Source of the DNA: Lachnospiraceae bacterium
GTDB lineage: Bacteria > Bacillota > Clostridia > Lachnospirales > Lachnospiraceae
DNA length: 64,000 bases
Direction of reading: 5' to 3'
NCBI GenBank assembly: GCA_017622845.1
Contig: JAGAQJ010000012.1
Coordinates: 1 to 64,000, forward strand
Shown: piece by piece, positions 30,998-40,352 of the stretch
How the letters are laid out: every line of letters begins with the position of its first letter
Position numbering within the stretch: the first letter of the stretch is position 1
The notes under the pieces: model-generated
Told to the model about the DNA's origin: nothing
Databases searched by the model: none
The model's input: the letters and a program-made list of their open reading frames with translations, nothing else
Translations under genes and position numbers: made by a program

Positions 30998-32323
30998 CTA
31001 AAACACAATGGCATCAAGAAAATCCTGCCCGCTTGATTTTACAATATCTATCGGAACTTGTAAAGACTTTTCAAGCTCCGATAACGTCATATCATCAAGA
31101 AATACGGCTTCTCCGCTCTTTAATACATTCTGCGGAAGCAGCAGCCTCTGTCCCAGCTTCTGCCCTTTTAACTGCGCAAGCAAATCCTGTCCGGTAAGCA
31201 GGCCGGAAACCGTTATCATCTCTCCAAAGAAATCATTCCTGATTGGATAAATGTGTATCTGAATCTGCGGAAATTCCTGCATGATTTGCGCCGCCATATC
31301 GTTAATAAACCGATATGCAAGCCTTCCCGTCGCAATCGAAAGCTCTTTAGGGGGAATCTCCACTCCTTTTGTTATCTTCAGCTCCTCAAACGCCTCATGA
31401 AATTCATTCATCAAAAGCCTTAACATTCCGACACCGTTTTCCAACTGCAGATACCCGTCATACCGTTCCTCCTCCGGCATATCCTCATCCGCAAGAATAT
31501 ACCACTCATCACTTGCATGAATAAAATGAACACCATATTCAGGATAAAGCTTGTCCTGCCACTTATGAATAATGGACAGCACCTGTCCGGCGTCTTCCTT
31601 CGTGAACGGTTCAAGCGGATATAATCCCTCTCGAAACTTTGACAACCCTACCGGCACGACAGATACACTTTCGAGGTTCGGCAGATATTTTGACAAATCC
31701 CGTATGCTTCTGTCTAACTCCTCACCGTCATTTACGCCCTTACACAGCACAATCTGTCCGTTCATGATAATTCCCGCCCTGGCAAGCTTCCACGCCTTCT
31801 CAAGCGCCTGTCCTGCAAAGCGGTTGTTGAGCATCTTACAGCGAAGCTCAGGATTGGTTGTCTGAAAAGAAACATTAATCGGTGACAGATTATATTTGAT
31901 AATACGGTCAACGTCCTCATCTGACATATTTGTCAGTGTCACATAATTTCCCTGTAAAAACGACAGCCGTGAGTCATCGTCTTTAAAATAAAGTGTGTCC
32001 CGCATTCCCTTTGGCATCTGGTCAATAAAACAAAAAATGCATTTATTATGGCAGGAACGGTAGTCATCCATCAGTCCATTTTCAAAGGTGATGCCTAAAT
32101 CCTCATCATACTCCTTATCAATCTCTAATAACCATTCCTCGCCGGAAGCTTTTCGAATCAGCACTTCAATATATTCGTCTTGTGTATAATACTGATAATC
32201 AAAAATATCTTCAATTTTATTTCCGTTGATTTCTACAAGGACATCGCCGGCTTCAATCTCAAGCTCCTCTGCAATGCTGCCGGGTGCCACCTTTTCAACG
32301 ATGTGTAAATGCTTTTTTTTCAT
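30998..32323 (-). CDS. DUF512 radical-SAM-like protein with PDZ domain
   Basis: 441 residues: an N-terminal PDZ-type domain (VEKVAPGSIAEELEIEAGDV), then a barrel with the cysteine motif CHNKCIFCFIDQMPKGMR (CxxxCxxC, radical SAM type) and the C-terminal DUF512 region (TGRLAYRFINDMAAQIMQEF). The family is conserved next to der in clostridia, but its reaction is not known to me. A link with ribosome assembly is only an inference from this neighbourhood. Confidence 0.9.
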   Translation of the reverse strand: MKKKHLHIVEKVAPGSIAEELEIEAGDVLVEINGNKIEDIFDYQYYTQDEYIEVLIRKASGEEWLLEIDKEYDEDLGITFENGLMDDYRSCHNKCIFCFIDQMPKGMRDTLYFKDDDSRLSFLQGNYVTLTNMSDEDVDRIIKYNLSPINVSFQTTNPELRCKMLNNRFAGQALEKAWKLARAGIIMNGQIVLCKGVNDGEELDRSIRDLSKYLPNLESVSVVPVGLSKFREGLYPLEPFTKEDAGQVLSIIHKWQDKLYPEYGVHFIHASDEWYILADEDMPEEERYDGYLQLENGVGMLRLLMNEFHEAFEELKITKGVEIPPKELSIATGRLAYRFINDMAAQIMQEFPQIQIHIYPIRNDFFGEMITVSGLLTGQDLLAQLKGQKLGQRLLLPQNVLKSGEAVFLDDMTLSELEKSLQVPIDIVKSSGQDFLDAIVF

Positions 32324-32398
32324 GTTACCGTTTCCTTTTTTATTGCTGTCTTTCTTATTTACCCAAAAACTCTATTATTTTATAATACTAGAAATTTC

Positions 32399-32427
32399 TT
32401 GACGTGTCACTACCTGAATGGTATAAA
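32399..32427 (+). promoter_or_regulatory. prs promoter
   Basis: TTGACG (32399-32404), a 17-bp spacer and TATAAA (32422-32427), 60 bp upstream of the prs start codon. It is a good SigA-type promoter. Confidence 0.75.
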
Positions 32428-32487
32428 TAAAACTGTAATAAATATAAATTGGTTATTATTCAACCTTTGGAAAGGAATGTATATAAA

Positions 32488-33678
32488 ATGTCTTATTTAA
32501 GAGATATGAAAAACACTATGCCTGTCGCACCTTTAAAGCTGATGGTTTTAGGCGGTGCTGCTGAGCTTGGCAGTCAGGTAAATAATTATCTGGTTGACTT
32601 TCGCAGCAAGGTAGACAATGTTTATAACAATGACCCTGCTTTTCAGGGGTATGTTGAGAAAGATTATCTGTTCAAATTCGCAACTCCCCGTTTTAACAGC
32701 GGTGAGGGAAAAGCAGTCTTAGAAGAAACAGTGCGCGGAAAGGATTTATTTATCCTTGTAGATGTGTGCAACCATAGTCTCACATATACCATGAACGGCT
32801 ACACAAACCACATGTCTCCTGATGATCATTATCAGGATTTAAAGCGTGTAATCGCTGCCACAAACGGAAAAGCGCACCGCATCAATGTCATTATGCCTTT
32901 CTTGTATGAGGGCAGGCAGCATCGGAGAACCGGACGGGAATCCCTTGACTGTGCCTATGCATTTGAAGAACTTACCAAAATGGGTGTAAGCAATTTCATT
33001 ACCTTTGATGCACATGATCCGCGAATTCAAAATGCGGCTCCTTTAAGCGGCTTTGATAACTTCACTGCCCACTATCAATTTGCAAGGGCGCTGCTTCGCT
33101 CTGAAAAGGATTTAATTCTTGATAAGGACCACATTATCGTAATCTCTCCTGACGAGGGCGCTCTTGACAGGGCTATTTATTTTTCAAGCGTCATCGGTGC
33201 TGACACCGGCATGTTCTACAAACGCCGTGATTACTCTACAATCGTTAATGGAAAAAATCCGATTGTTGCCCATGAATTTCTCGGCAATGACATTGAAGGA
33301 AAGGATATCATTATCATTGATGATATGATTTCCTCCGGCGACAGCATGATCGACACCTCAAGACAGCTTAAGGCAATGAAAGCGAAACGTGTTTTTATCT
33401 GCACTACTTTCGGTTTATTTACAAATGGACTTGCTGCTTTTGATAAAGCTTATGCAGAAGGAGTCTTTGACAAGGTTATCACGACGAATCTCAGTTATCG
33501 TCCCCCTGAATTACTCACAAGGCCATATTACATGGAAGCCGATATGAGTAAATTCCTTGCCTCCATCATTGATTTTATGAATCACGACCTGTCTATGGAA
33601 AATGTATCGACACCTACGGAAAAAATACAGTATATTCTTGAGCTGTACACAGACGGGAAAGAAATTTTCGAAGTTTAA
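32488..33678 (+). CDS. prs: ribose-phosphate pyrophosphokinase
   Basis: 396 residues, longer than the usual 315. Conserved parts include LMVLGGAAELGSQVNNYLVD at the N terminus, ITFDAHDPRIQN, and the PRPP-binding loop DIIIIDDMISSGDSMIDTSR. It makes PRPP from ribose-5-phosphate and ATP. The length and divergent N terminus (no classical GNA nucleotide motif) match the second, longer Prs class seen in Lachnospiraceae. GGAAAGGA precedes ATG 32488. It is the only large plus-strand backbone gene here besides the germination gene. Confidence 0.93.
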   Translation: MSYLRDMKNTMPVAPLKLMVLGGAAELGSQVNNYLVDFRSKVDNVYNNDPAFQGYVEKDYLFKFATPRFNSGEGKAVLEETVRGKDLFILVDVCNHSLTYTMNGYTNHMSPDDHYQDLKRVIAATNGKAHRINVIMPFLYEGRQHRRTGRESLDCAYAFEELTKMGVSNFITFDAHDPRIQNAAPLSGFDNFTAHYQFARALLRSEKDLILDKDHIIVISPDEGALDRAIYFSSVIGADTGMFYKRRDYSTIVNGKNPIVAHEFLGNDIEGKDIIIIDDMISSGDSMIDTSRQLKAMKAKRVFICTTFGLFTNGLAAFDKAYAEGVFDKVITTNLSYRPPELLTRPYYMEADMSKFLASIIDFMNHDLSMENVSTPTEKIQYILELYTDGKEIFEV

Positions 33679-33713
33679 GTTAAAAACATCAGTCTTTTAA
33701 GCATTGACACAGC

Positions 33714-33747
33714 AAAACGACAGATTGTATCCTCAATCTGTCGTTTT
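33714..33747. terminator. bidirectional terminator between prs and tyrS
   Basis: AAAACGACAGATTG and CAATCTGTCGTTTT are perfect 14-bp arms around six bases, 36 bp after the prs stop. The convergent tyrS ends at 33856. Confidence 0.85.
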
Positions 33748-33855
33748 CTGTCCTGAAACTGCAAAGGTTACCAGCCAGCATCAGGCTTTTTGTCATTCAT
33801 AAACTGCGAATGGCAGCAGGCAGCCTTTACCATATGGCAATGCTATTTGATATTA

Positions 33856-35076
33856 CTAAAAGCATATTTTCTGAAAGCTCTTTTTTCCCTTTTTGAGAAT
33901 AAATTCATCTGCAAACGCATCTTTTGCATATACCTGCTTCACATCAGTGACCTTATCACCGTTTACTGACACGCCGCCCTGCTCCACAGCACGTCTTGCC
34001 TCTGACTTGGACGCTGTCATGCCTGCTGTGACAAGGAGCGTCAGAATGTCAATATTTCCGTCTGTAAAATTATCGTCTGTAAGCACTGTCTTTGGCATAT
34101 TCTCTGAATTTGCACCGCCTGCAAACAATGCTGCCGCTGCCTCTTTCGCCTTGTTTGCCTCCTCTGTGCCATGTACAAGCTGTGTCAGTTCAAATGCCAG
34201 AATTTCCTTTGCCTTGTTCAGTTCACTGCCCTGCCACTTCTCCATAGCCTCTATCTCCTCAAGCGGAAGGAAGGTAAGCATCTTCAAGCATTTGATTACA
34301 TCAGAATCGGATACATTTCTCCAATACTGGAAGAAATCATAAGGTGAGGTTTTCTCAGCATCAAGCCATACCGCACCGGATTCTGTCTTGCCCATCTTCT
34401 TGCCCTCTGAGTTGAGGAGCAGATTGATTGTCATGGCATATGCGTCTTTACCAAGCTTCCGGCGTATCAACTCTGTACCGCCAAGCATATTGCTCCACTG
34501 GTCATCTCCTCCAAACTGCATGTTGCAGCCGTATTTCTGGAATAAGGTATAGAAGTCAAAGCTCTGCATAATCATGTAATTAAACTCTAAGAATGTAAGA
34601 CCTCTCTCCATACGCTGTTTGTAGCACTCTGCTGCCAGCATACGATTCACGGAAAAATGAGGTCCGATCTCGCGGAGCATATCCATGTAATTCAAGTCAA
34701 GAATCCAGTCCGCATTGTTTACAAGCATCGCCTTATCCTCGCCAAACTCGATAAACTTACTCATCTGCTTTTTGAAACAATCTACATTGTGCTGAATTGT
34801 CTCCGTTGTCATCATCTTGCGCATATCTGTCTTACCGGAAGGGTCGCCAATCATGGCTGTTCCGCCGCCAATCAAAGCGATTGGTCTGTTGCCTGCCATC
34901 TGAAGACGCTTCATAAGGCAAAGCGCCATGAAATGTCCTACATGAAGACTGTCTGCCGTCGGATCAAAGCCAATGTAAAATACAGCCTTTCCGCTGTTTA
35001 TCAGCTCCTTGATCTCCGCCTCATCTGTCACCTGTGCAATAAGTCCTCTTGCCACTAATTCATCATACAATTGCAT
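33856..35076 (-). CDS. tyrS: tyrosyl-tRNA synthetase
   Basis: 406 residues: class I signatures [20 protein letters not shown] (HVGH) and KKMGKTESG (KMSKS variant), the [19 protein letters not shown] segment, and a C-terminal S4 RNA-binding domain ([20 protein letters not shown]). It charges tRNA-Tyr. AAAGGAGAG precedes the ATG. Upstream lies a tyrosine T-box leader. Confidence 0.97.
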   Translation of the reverse strand: MQLYDELVARGLIAQVTDEAEIKELINSGKAVFYIGFDPTADSLHVGHFMALCLMKRLQMAGNRPIALIGGGTAMIGDPSGKTDMRKMMTTETIQHNVDCFKKQMSKFIEFGEDKAMLVNNADWILDLNYMDMLREIGPHFSVNRMLAAECYKQRMERGLTFLEFNYMIMQSFDFYTLFQKYGCNMQFGGDDQWSNMLGGTELIRRKLGKDAYAMTINLLLNSEGKKMGKTESGAVWLDAEKTSPYDFFQYWRNVSDSDVIKCLKMLTFLPLEEIEAMEKWQGSELNKAKEILAFELTQLVHGTEEANKAKEAAAALFAGGANSENMPKTVLTDDNFTDGNIDILTLLVTAGMTASKSEARRAVEQGGVSVNGDKVTDVKQVYAKDAFADEFILKKGKKSFQKICF

Positions 35077-35160
35077 CTTATTCTCTCCTTTTCGTATAAT
35101 AGCTTATATTTCAGAGACGATATTCTGCTGACAACTTCCTCCGGATGTCCGTGTGCATAA

Positions 35161-35461
35161 CAAAAAACTCGTCCCTGAACCTGTTCGTTTCAAAGGACGA
35201 GGTATCTACCACGTGTTACCACCTTTTTTCACATAGAACTCACGCTCTATGCCTCTGCAAGTACGGGAAATACTTCCGATACTCCTCCCGATATAACGTT
35301 CGGGGATTCCGGCACAGTCTACTCTTACATATTATAAAATACAAATTTCGGTGTGCAGCTCCAAGATGTATTCACCCTCACTTTCCCTTGCGCCTCTCAT
35401 CTGCCGGCTGCTTTCTGTAAGTTCCCATGAAAGCTACTTCTTCTTTTCACAGCTTTTTATA
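35161..35461 (-). promoter_or_regulatory. T-box riboswitch, tyrosine specifier
   Basis: On the minus strand the leader shows the T-box AAGGTGGTAACACG, a specifier context GTGAATACATC with the codon UAC (Tyr) followed by A, and a terminator (CTCGTCC / GGACGAG then TTTTTT, 35162-35203) next to the T-box. Uncharged tRNA-Tyr would stabilise the antiterminator and allow tyrS expression. Confidence 0.92.
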
Positions 35462-35467
35462 TGAACG

Positions 35468-35496
35468 ATTATAACCATTGAACTGAACTTTGTCAA
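35468..35496 (-). promoter_or_regulatory. tyrS T-box leader promoter
   Basis: On the minus strand TTGACA (35496-35491), a 17-bp spacer and TATAAT (35473-35468): both boxes match the SigA consensus exactly. Confidence 0.9.
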
Positions 35497-35506
35497 TTAC
35501 TCTTTA

Positions 35507-37738
35507 TCAATTTCTTTTGTAAAAGGCATAACCATCTTTACCATTTTGTTTGATTTGATACATCGCTTCGTCAGCTCTCTGCACCAGCTCCTCAACATTA
35601 TCTGCATCAAGCGGATACACACTCACGCCAATACATACGGAAAGACCTGTCTTTTCTGCATCGCATTCCTTCTTCACACGGGCTATCTCAGTGCGGAGCG
35701 CTTGAATTTTATTGACAGCCTCATCATCATCAATCCCTTTGGCATACACCACAAACTCGTCTCCGCCAAATCGCGCAATAATATCATTGGACCGAAAGAC
35801 TTTTTTCATGCCGTCAGCCACGTTCACAAGAATTTCATCACCTGCCAAATGTCCCATCAAATCATTTACCGACTTAAAGTTATCCAGGTCAAGAAACAGC
35901 AGCACGCCTCCTTCATCCTCACTATTGACAGTCTCAGCGACAAGTGTATAAAAGGCTGCTTTATTGTATAAGCCTGTCAGCTTATCTCTCATTGACGCAT
36001 CGCTAAGCTGCTGCATCCGATGCACCTCGCTGTCAATATCTGTCATTTTACCAAGAAGTCTATACAAATGCTTATTTTTCTCCATACGTTTCACCTGAAT
36101 CCGGTGCCATTTAAATAAACCGTTAGCGTACCGCAGCCTCATATTGGCTTCTACGGACGCCTCACCCATTTTCAGCGAATTAATCATTTTATGGAGCACA
36201 GGAATATCCTCTTTAACAACCATCTGCGTAAGCGGTGCAAGCTCATCGCCCAAGCCAAAGGATTTCGGAGGTGTATATCCGAATCTGCTTTCCCAATAAT
36301 CGGGCCAGTGAAACTCTTTTGTTGTCCAGTCCACATGAAAAACAATGTCCTTGGCTTCATCCACAAAGATACGGTACATTTCCTTTTCGTCCTCGATCGC
36401 CTCTTTTAAAGCCTCTTCTCTTTGAATGTCTATCAGGATGCATAGAATATTTTTTCTGCCGTCAAAATCATTATAAATCCTTCCTTTCAGCAAAACGGGC
36501 AGCACTGTATCTTCCCTTTGAAGATTGAATTTAATTTCCATAGGGCACTCTGTTCTCCATATTTGTTCAAAGGCGCTTAATACCTGTATCCTGTCATATG
36601 AAGCCACAAAGTTCATAAAATTTCTGTCAGATTCTTCATTGATATGCTTGTCTATTCCTGCAATCTGCCAAAAACAGTCATTTGCATATTGTATGATAAA
36701 ATCGCCGCATTTTTCTATACTTATCACGCCACCGCTGATGTTATTGGTAATACTTCTGAGCTGCTCCTCGCTTTTTAATATAATATTCATCATCTTTTTC
36801 CGATTTCTTAGTCTCAAATACAGGAACAGCACTATTGGTATGATAAGTATCACAAGCTGTACTGAGATAAAAAGGAGCAGATTGTCACTTACGTATTCCA
36901 GCAAAGACGGATAATATCTTCTTGTAATGGTGTAATCCGCGATAAGCTGCCAGATAAACTCCTCCGGCATTGCTGCGAATGCCTTATTCAAGATGCTTAC
37001 CAGCAGCGCATCTTCCTTGGCGGAAACGGCACAGGCAAGCTTTTCACCAGTCAGTGAACTTTTAAACAAACTCAAATCACGATAGGCAGGTCTGGTAAGA
37101 TATTCATTCATGACATAAACATTCTGAAAAGCCAAGTCTGCCTCGCCTTTTTGAACTGCCTTAAGACTCGCCTCTACATTTTCTGCATAATCCACCTCAT
37201 AATCGGGAAATGCATCCGTAAGATACTGATAGCCCATTCGGTATCCTTTGCTGACAAGCACCTTCAAAGGCTCACTCATATCAATGGCTGCACCTTTTTT
37301 TGCAACAAGTACCATATCGCTTTCAAAAAAGGTATCTGTCATCATAATATCAGGATTGGTGAGATTATCTCCGTAATGAAATACACCTACTGCCACATCT
37401 GCATTTCCGTCATTGACAAACTCAACCGGATTTTCACCTGCAGGTACCATCACATAAGAAAACTGCAAACCTGTGTTTTCCTGTACCCACTGCATAATAT
37501 CCCTATAAATTCCAGACAATTCTCCATCTTCACCGATAAATGAAAAGGGCGGTCTGGTCACCAGAAATGCAAGTTTGATTTCATCATTCTGTGAAATATA
37601 TTGGTATTCCTCAGGAGTTAAATCGATTTCAATATTTTTTGCTTCTGATGCCCTTGCAGATGGTGCTGTGCAAATAGTATTTATTGTCATACATAAAATG
37701 ATAAAACCTGACAAAAAAACATGAATTCGCTTCCTCAT
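35507..37738 (-). CDS. diguanylate cyclase with periplasmic solute-binding sensor
   Basis: 743 residues. A signal peptide or anchor (RIHVFLSGFIILCMTINTIC) leads an extracytoplasmic family 3 solute-binding domain (about 40-265: IKLAFLVTRPPFSFIGEDGE), then a transmembrane helix (about 288-310), two PAS-like domains and a C-terminal GGDEF domain with an intact active site (RFGGDEFVVYA) and an upstream RSND inhibitory site five residues before it. It should make cyclic di-GMP in response to a small ligand, probably an amino acid, outside the cell. AAGGAG precedes ATG 37738. Confidence 0.93.
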   Translation of the reverse strand: MRKRIHVFLSGFIILCMTINTICTAPSARASEAKNIEIDLTPEEYQYISQNDEIKLAFLVTRPPFSFIGEDGELSGIYRDIMQWVQENTGLQFSYVMVPAGENPVEFVNDGNADVAVGVFHYGDNLTNPDIMMTDTFFESDMVLVAKKGAAIDMSEPLKVLVSKGYRMGYQYLTDAFPDYEVDYAENVEASLKAVQKGEADLAFQNVYVMNEYLTRPAYRDLSLFKSSLTGEKLACAVSAKEDALLVSILNKAFAAMPEEFIWQLIADYTITRRYYPSLLEYVSDNLLLFISVQLVILIIPIVLFLYLRLRNRKKMMNIILKSEEQLRSITNNISGGVISIEKCGDFIIQYANDCFWQIAGIDKHINEESDRNFMNFVASYDRIQVLSAFEQIWRTECPMEIKFNLQREDTVLPVLLKGRIYNDFDGRKNILCILIDIQREEALKEAIEDEKEMYRIFVDEAKDIVFHVDWTTKEFHWPDYWESRFGYTPPKSFGLGDELAPLTQMVVKEDIPVLHKMINSLKMGEASVEANMRLRYANGLFKWHRIQVKRMEKNKHLYRLLGKMTDIDSEVHRMQQLSDASMRDKLTGLYNKAAFYTLVAETVNSEDEGGVLLFLDLDNFKSVNDLMGHLAGDEILVNVADGMKKVFRSNDIIARFGGDEFVVYAKGIDDDEAVNKIQALRTEIARVKKECDAEKTGLSVCIGVSVYPLDADNVEELVQRADEAMYQIKQNGKDGYAFYKRN

Positions 37739-37868
37739 ATGCATTCTCCTTATAAATCAGCATAATTTCTATTTATAAGCATTTGGTGTTTTATTGTATA
37801 CACAATTTCATTATAGTAGTAAGTTTTTCAACTGTCAAATGGAACGACTGATATCACATTTTCCTTAC

Positions 37869-37892
37869 AAGGTATGCAGCAAGGCAAACCTC
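37869..37892. repeat. dispersed intergenic hairpin repeat B, copy 2
   Basis: AAGGTATGCA, loop GCAAG, GCAAACCT. The left arm carries one mismatch. It lies 11 bp from the end of the HisI-like gene. Confidence 0.55.
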
Positions 37893-37903
37893 CGGACGAA
37901 ATG

Positions 37904-38323
37904 TTACTTTTCCTCATTCATATTGATAAGCTTCATGCTGTCCATGTCAAGCCTTCTGTAAAAACAATTATTGGCTTTTCCTTTGTAAGAGGTATGACAA
38001 ATATTTCCGTTCATCGGTCTGACCTTGTATACCAGAGAATTCTGCTCGCAATTCACGAATATATCCATTAACTCAAATTCATTCCCTGAAGTTTTTCCCT
38101 TATGCCATAGTTCATTTCTTGAAGTGCTCCAAAGGACAAGACGGCGAAGTTTTATAGACTCAAGCATCGCCTGTTCATTGGTATATGCCACAAGGATAAC
38201 CTCATTTGTATCCGCATTTTGAATGGCAACAGGTATCACCTCCTGCCCTGACATCTTCGCAATCTTCTGAAAATCAAGCTTTAATTCGTTTGTTTCTTCT
38301 ATATATCCCATTTTAAGAACCAT
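37904..38323 (-). CDS. HisI-like protein lacking the metal-binding aspartates
   Basis: 139 residues with clear similarity to phosphoribosyl-AMP cyclohydrolase: VILVAYTNEQAMLESIK, LWSTSRNELWHKGKTSGNEF and a NGNICHTSYKGKANNCFYRR end. The family's DCDxD magnesium motif reads N91-C92-E93-Q94-N95 here, so all three aspartates are replaced, while the zinc cysteines (C92, C109, C120) remain, with a 4-residue insertion between the last two. No his genes are nearby. It is probably a paralogue with another role. It follows rsmH by 16 bp on the same strand. ATG 38311 is an alternative start. Confidence 0.85.
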   Translation of the reverse strand: MVLKMGYIEETNELKLDFQKIAKMSGQEVIPVAIQNADTNEVILVAYTNEQAMLESIKLRRLVLWSTSRNELWHKGKTSGNEFELMDIFVNCEQNSLVYKVRPMNGNICHTSYKGKANNCFYRRLDMDSMKLINMNEEK

Positions 38324-38339
38324 GCCTTTCCTAAATAAA

Positions 38340-39389
38340 TTACTGTCCGCGCCTCGCCCACCGCATCTTTGTGGAGCGTGCTCTGCCGTTCTGCCTGCAT
38401 TCCTCTGCTGAAGGGCGGATAACTTCCTCAGAAATCTCGCTGAATACGCCCTGCTTTTTCCACTGCTTAAACGCTTTCTTAACCATTCTGTCCTCTCCGG
38501 AATGGAAGGTCAAAATTGCTGCTCTGCCGTTTGGCGCAAGTGCATCGGGAAGCTTGTCAAGAAATGCCTCTAACACCTCAAATTCACTGTTGACATCAAT
38601 GCGCAATGCCTGAAAGGTACGCTGACAGGTCTTTTTGACGATATCCTTCTTCTCGTTATTATTTGGAAGAAACGATAATGCAGCTTCAATGATGTTCTTT
38701 AGCTGCGTCGTTGTTTCTATCGGTGCTTTGCGGCGCAGGTTCTTCATAATCTCTGCGGCAATTTCTGCGGCATATGGCTCATCCGCGTTTTCCACAAGCA
38801 TTCCCTCCAGCTCCTCCTGCGTCAGCTCCTTTAAGCGTTCCGCTGCGGATACGCCCTTTTGCGGATTGAGCCGTAAATCAAGGGGACCTTCTACCTTATA
38901 AGAGAAACCACGGCTTGGATTGTCAATCTGCATAGACGACACTCCCAAATCAGCCAGTATAAAATCAAATGGACCGTATTCTGCTGCAATCGCATCAATA
39001 TTTGCAAAATTCTCCTGTATGATTGTCAGGATTTCCGGACCATACCCTGCACTGGCAAGCCGTTCTCTTGTCTTTGCAAGCTCAATCGGGTCTACATCAA
39101 GCGCATAAATATGTCCCTTACCCTGCAGCTGCTCCAGCATTTTTCGGGTATGTCCTCCATACCCCAGTGTGGCATCAAGTCCCTTTTCCCCCGGCTGTAT
39201 CTTGAGAAAATCCAGTATTTCCTCAACCATAATCGATCTGTGCATTCCTGCCGGCGTACTTCCTTTACCGATTACCTTTTCTATGGTCTCTGCATATTTT
39301 TCGGGGTTATGCTCCTTATATTTTTCTTCGTATTTTGTGGGGTGTGTCCCCTTGTAGCGCACGCGCCGCTTGTGTGGCTGCTGTTCCAT
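38340..39389 (-). CDS. rsmH: 16S rRNA (cytosine-N4) methyltransferase RsmH, N-extended paralogue
   Basis: 349 residues. The MraW/RsmH core is clear: HRSIMVEEILDFLKIQPGEK, LDATLGYGGHTRKMLEQ, FILADLGVSSMQIDNPSRGF, SYKVEGPLDLR and the C-terminal FHSGEDRMVKKAF. A basic N-terminal extension of about 48 residues (KRRVRYKGTHPTKYEEKYKE) precedes it. The usual rsmH sits in the mraZ-ftsL-pbp division cluster; this one stands alone next to the DUF262 cassette, so it may be a second copy with a different target or expression. Confidence 0.9.
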   Translation of the reverse strand: MEQQPHKRRVRYKGTHPTKYEEKYKEHNPEKYAETIEKVIGKGSTPAGMHRSIMVEEILDFLKIQPGEKGLDATLGYGGHTRKMLEQLQGKGHIYALDVDPIELAKTRERLASAGYGPEILTIIQENFANIDAIAAEYGPFDFILADLGVSSMQIDNPSRGFSYKVEGPLDLRLNPQKGVSAAERLKELTQEELEGMLVENADEPYAAEIAAEIMKNLRRKAPIETTTQLKNIIEAALSFLPNNNEKKDIVKKTCQRTFQALRIDVNSEFEVLEAFLDKLPDALAPNGRAAILTFHSGEDRMVKKAFKQWKKQGVFSEISEEVIRPSAEECRQNGRARSTKMRWARRGQ

Positions 39390-39467
39390 ATCCTCATTGT
39401 CCTCCTATCAAAATCATCCTATATGATATGTCACTACAAATCAGGGAACAGATAAACTGCTCCCTGA

Positions 39468-40352
39468 TTATGTGTGTTCTGTTATCTTATATACATATAT
39501 TCTTCCTGACAAATCCTTTCCATTTAAACGAATACCTTTAGGAACAGATGCACAAAAGTATATTCTGTCAGGTTTTTGTGAACCAATTGTCTCCATCTTT
39601 GTATGCAATTCACATTTTATTTTTTGGTTGTTGTCTGCCTCTTTCGTCAATAAATTTGCAACAATGCTCCTATCTCTTTCCGGAGAGCACCGAATCGACA
39701 TTTTGTCTCCCATTGCCTGATTGGCTAACAGTCCGTGTTTTTCTAAAATTTCCGGAATTTCTTTATGTATGCAGTATAAATGATATAAAATCTCATGCCG
39801 CCTGACCATAAAACCGGCAGTCAGCTTTTTCATGCTATTCTCTATGTTGTCGTCGAAACAAATGGTTTGATATACATTTCGTATATACTCTGTAAATTCA
39901 TGCAGGTCATCTATATCTAATCCCAATACTGTCAACACACGATACAAGTCTTCTTCCGATGCAATTATTCTCAAAGCCTCTGTTTCACCTATGGCCAAAA
40001 GATGTTCCTCTCGGTGAAAAAGCGCCTGATGATACAATATTGCTTTCATGTCAGCAGACTCGTTTTTTATCACATTTTGCAGTCTTTCATTTTGAGCGTC
40101 AAACAGATTTTGATTCATTCGTTTAATGCTTCCCACCCTGTTTCTGTCAAGGAAAATACTAAATTCTTTACATTCCTCTTTTTTTCTGTTGTGCATTAAT
40201 AATTCATATAGCTTTGCTATATGTTTCTCGTCCAAGAGATACTCCATATCAAAACACTTCAGGTGCTCTAATATAGGAAGGAACTTCTCCATCTGATTCT
40301 TTTCTATCATCTCACAGATTATCTGGGTATTCATTAGTATGTCTATTGTCAT
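39468..40352 (-). CDS. unknown third protein of DUF262/ATPase cassette
   Basis: 294 residues, mostly helical and charged (ICEMIEKNQMEKFLPILEHL; FSIFLDRNRVGSIKRMNQNL; GFMVRRHEILYHLYCIHKEI), with a C-terminal beta-rich end (DRIYFCASVPKGIRLNGKDL). I recognise no family. GAGG lies 7 bases before ATG 40352, inside the last codons of the ATPase gene (41-bp overlap), so translation is probably coupled. It is a candidate effector or specificity subunit of the cassette. Confidence 0.75.
   Translation of the reverse strand: MTIDILMNTQIICEMIEKNQMEKFLPILEHLKCFDMEYLLDEKHIAKLYELLMHNRKKEECKEFSIFLDRNRVGSIKRMNQNLFDAQNERLQNVIKNESADMKAILYHQALFHREEHLLAIGETEALRIIASEEDLYRVLTVLGLDIDDLHEFTEYIRNVYQTICFDDNIENSMKKLTAGFMVRRHEILYHLYCIHKEIPEILEKHGLLANQAMGDKMSIRCSPERDRSIVANLLTKEADNNQKIKCELHTKMETIGSQKPDRIYFCASVPKGIRLNGKDLSGRIYVYKITEHT

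Noticed and set aside
30097-31197. Long plus-strand frame (366 codons) across der and DUF512
   Set aside because: It is antisense to two clear genes, has no ribosome binding site and encodes no recognisable motif.
35145-35420. Plus-strand open frame of 91 codons upstream of tyrS
   Set aside because: The region is the T-box leader of tyrS read on the wrong strand; the T-box motif, specifier and terminator account for it.
37904-38323. Assignment as a working histidine-biosynthesis HisI
   Set aside because: All three aspartates of the DCDxD motif are replaced and no his genes are adjacent, so the gene symbol was withheld.
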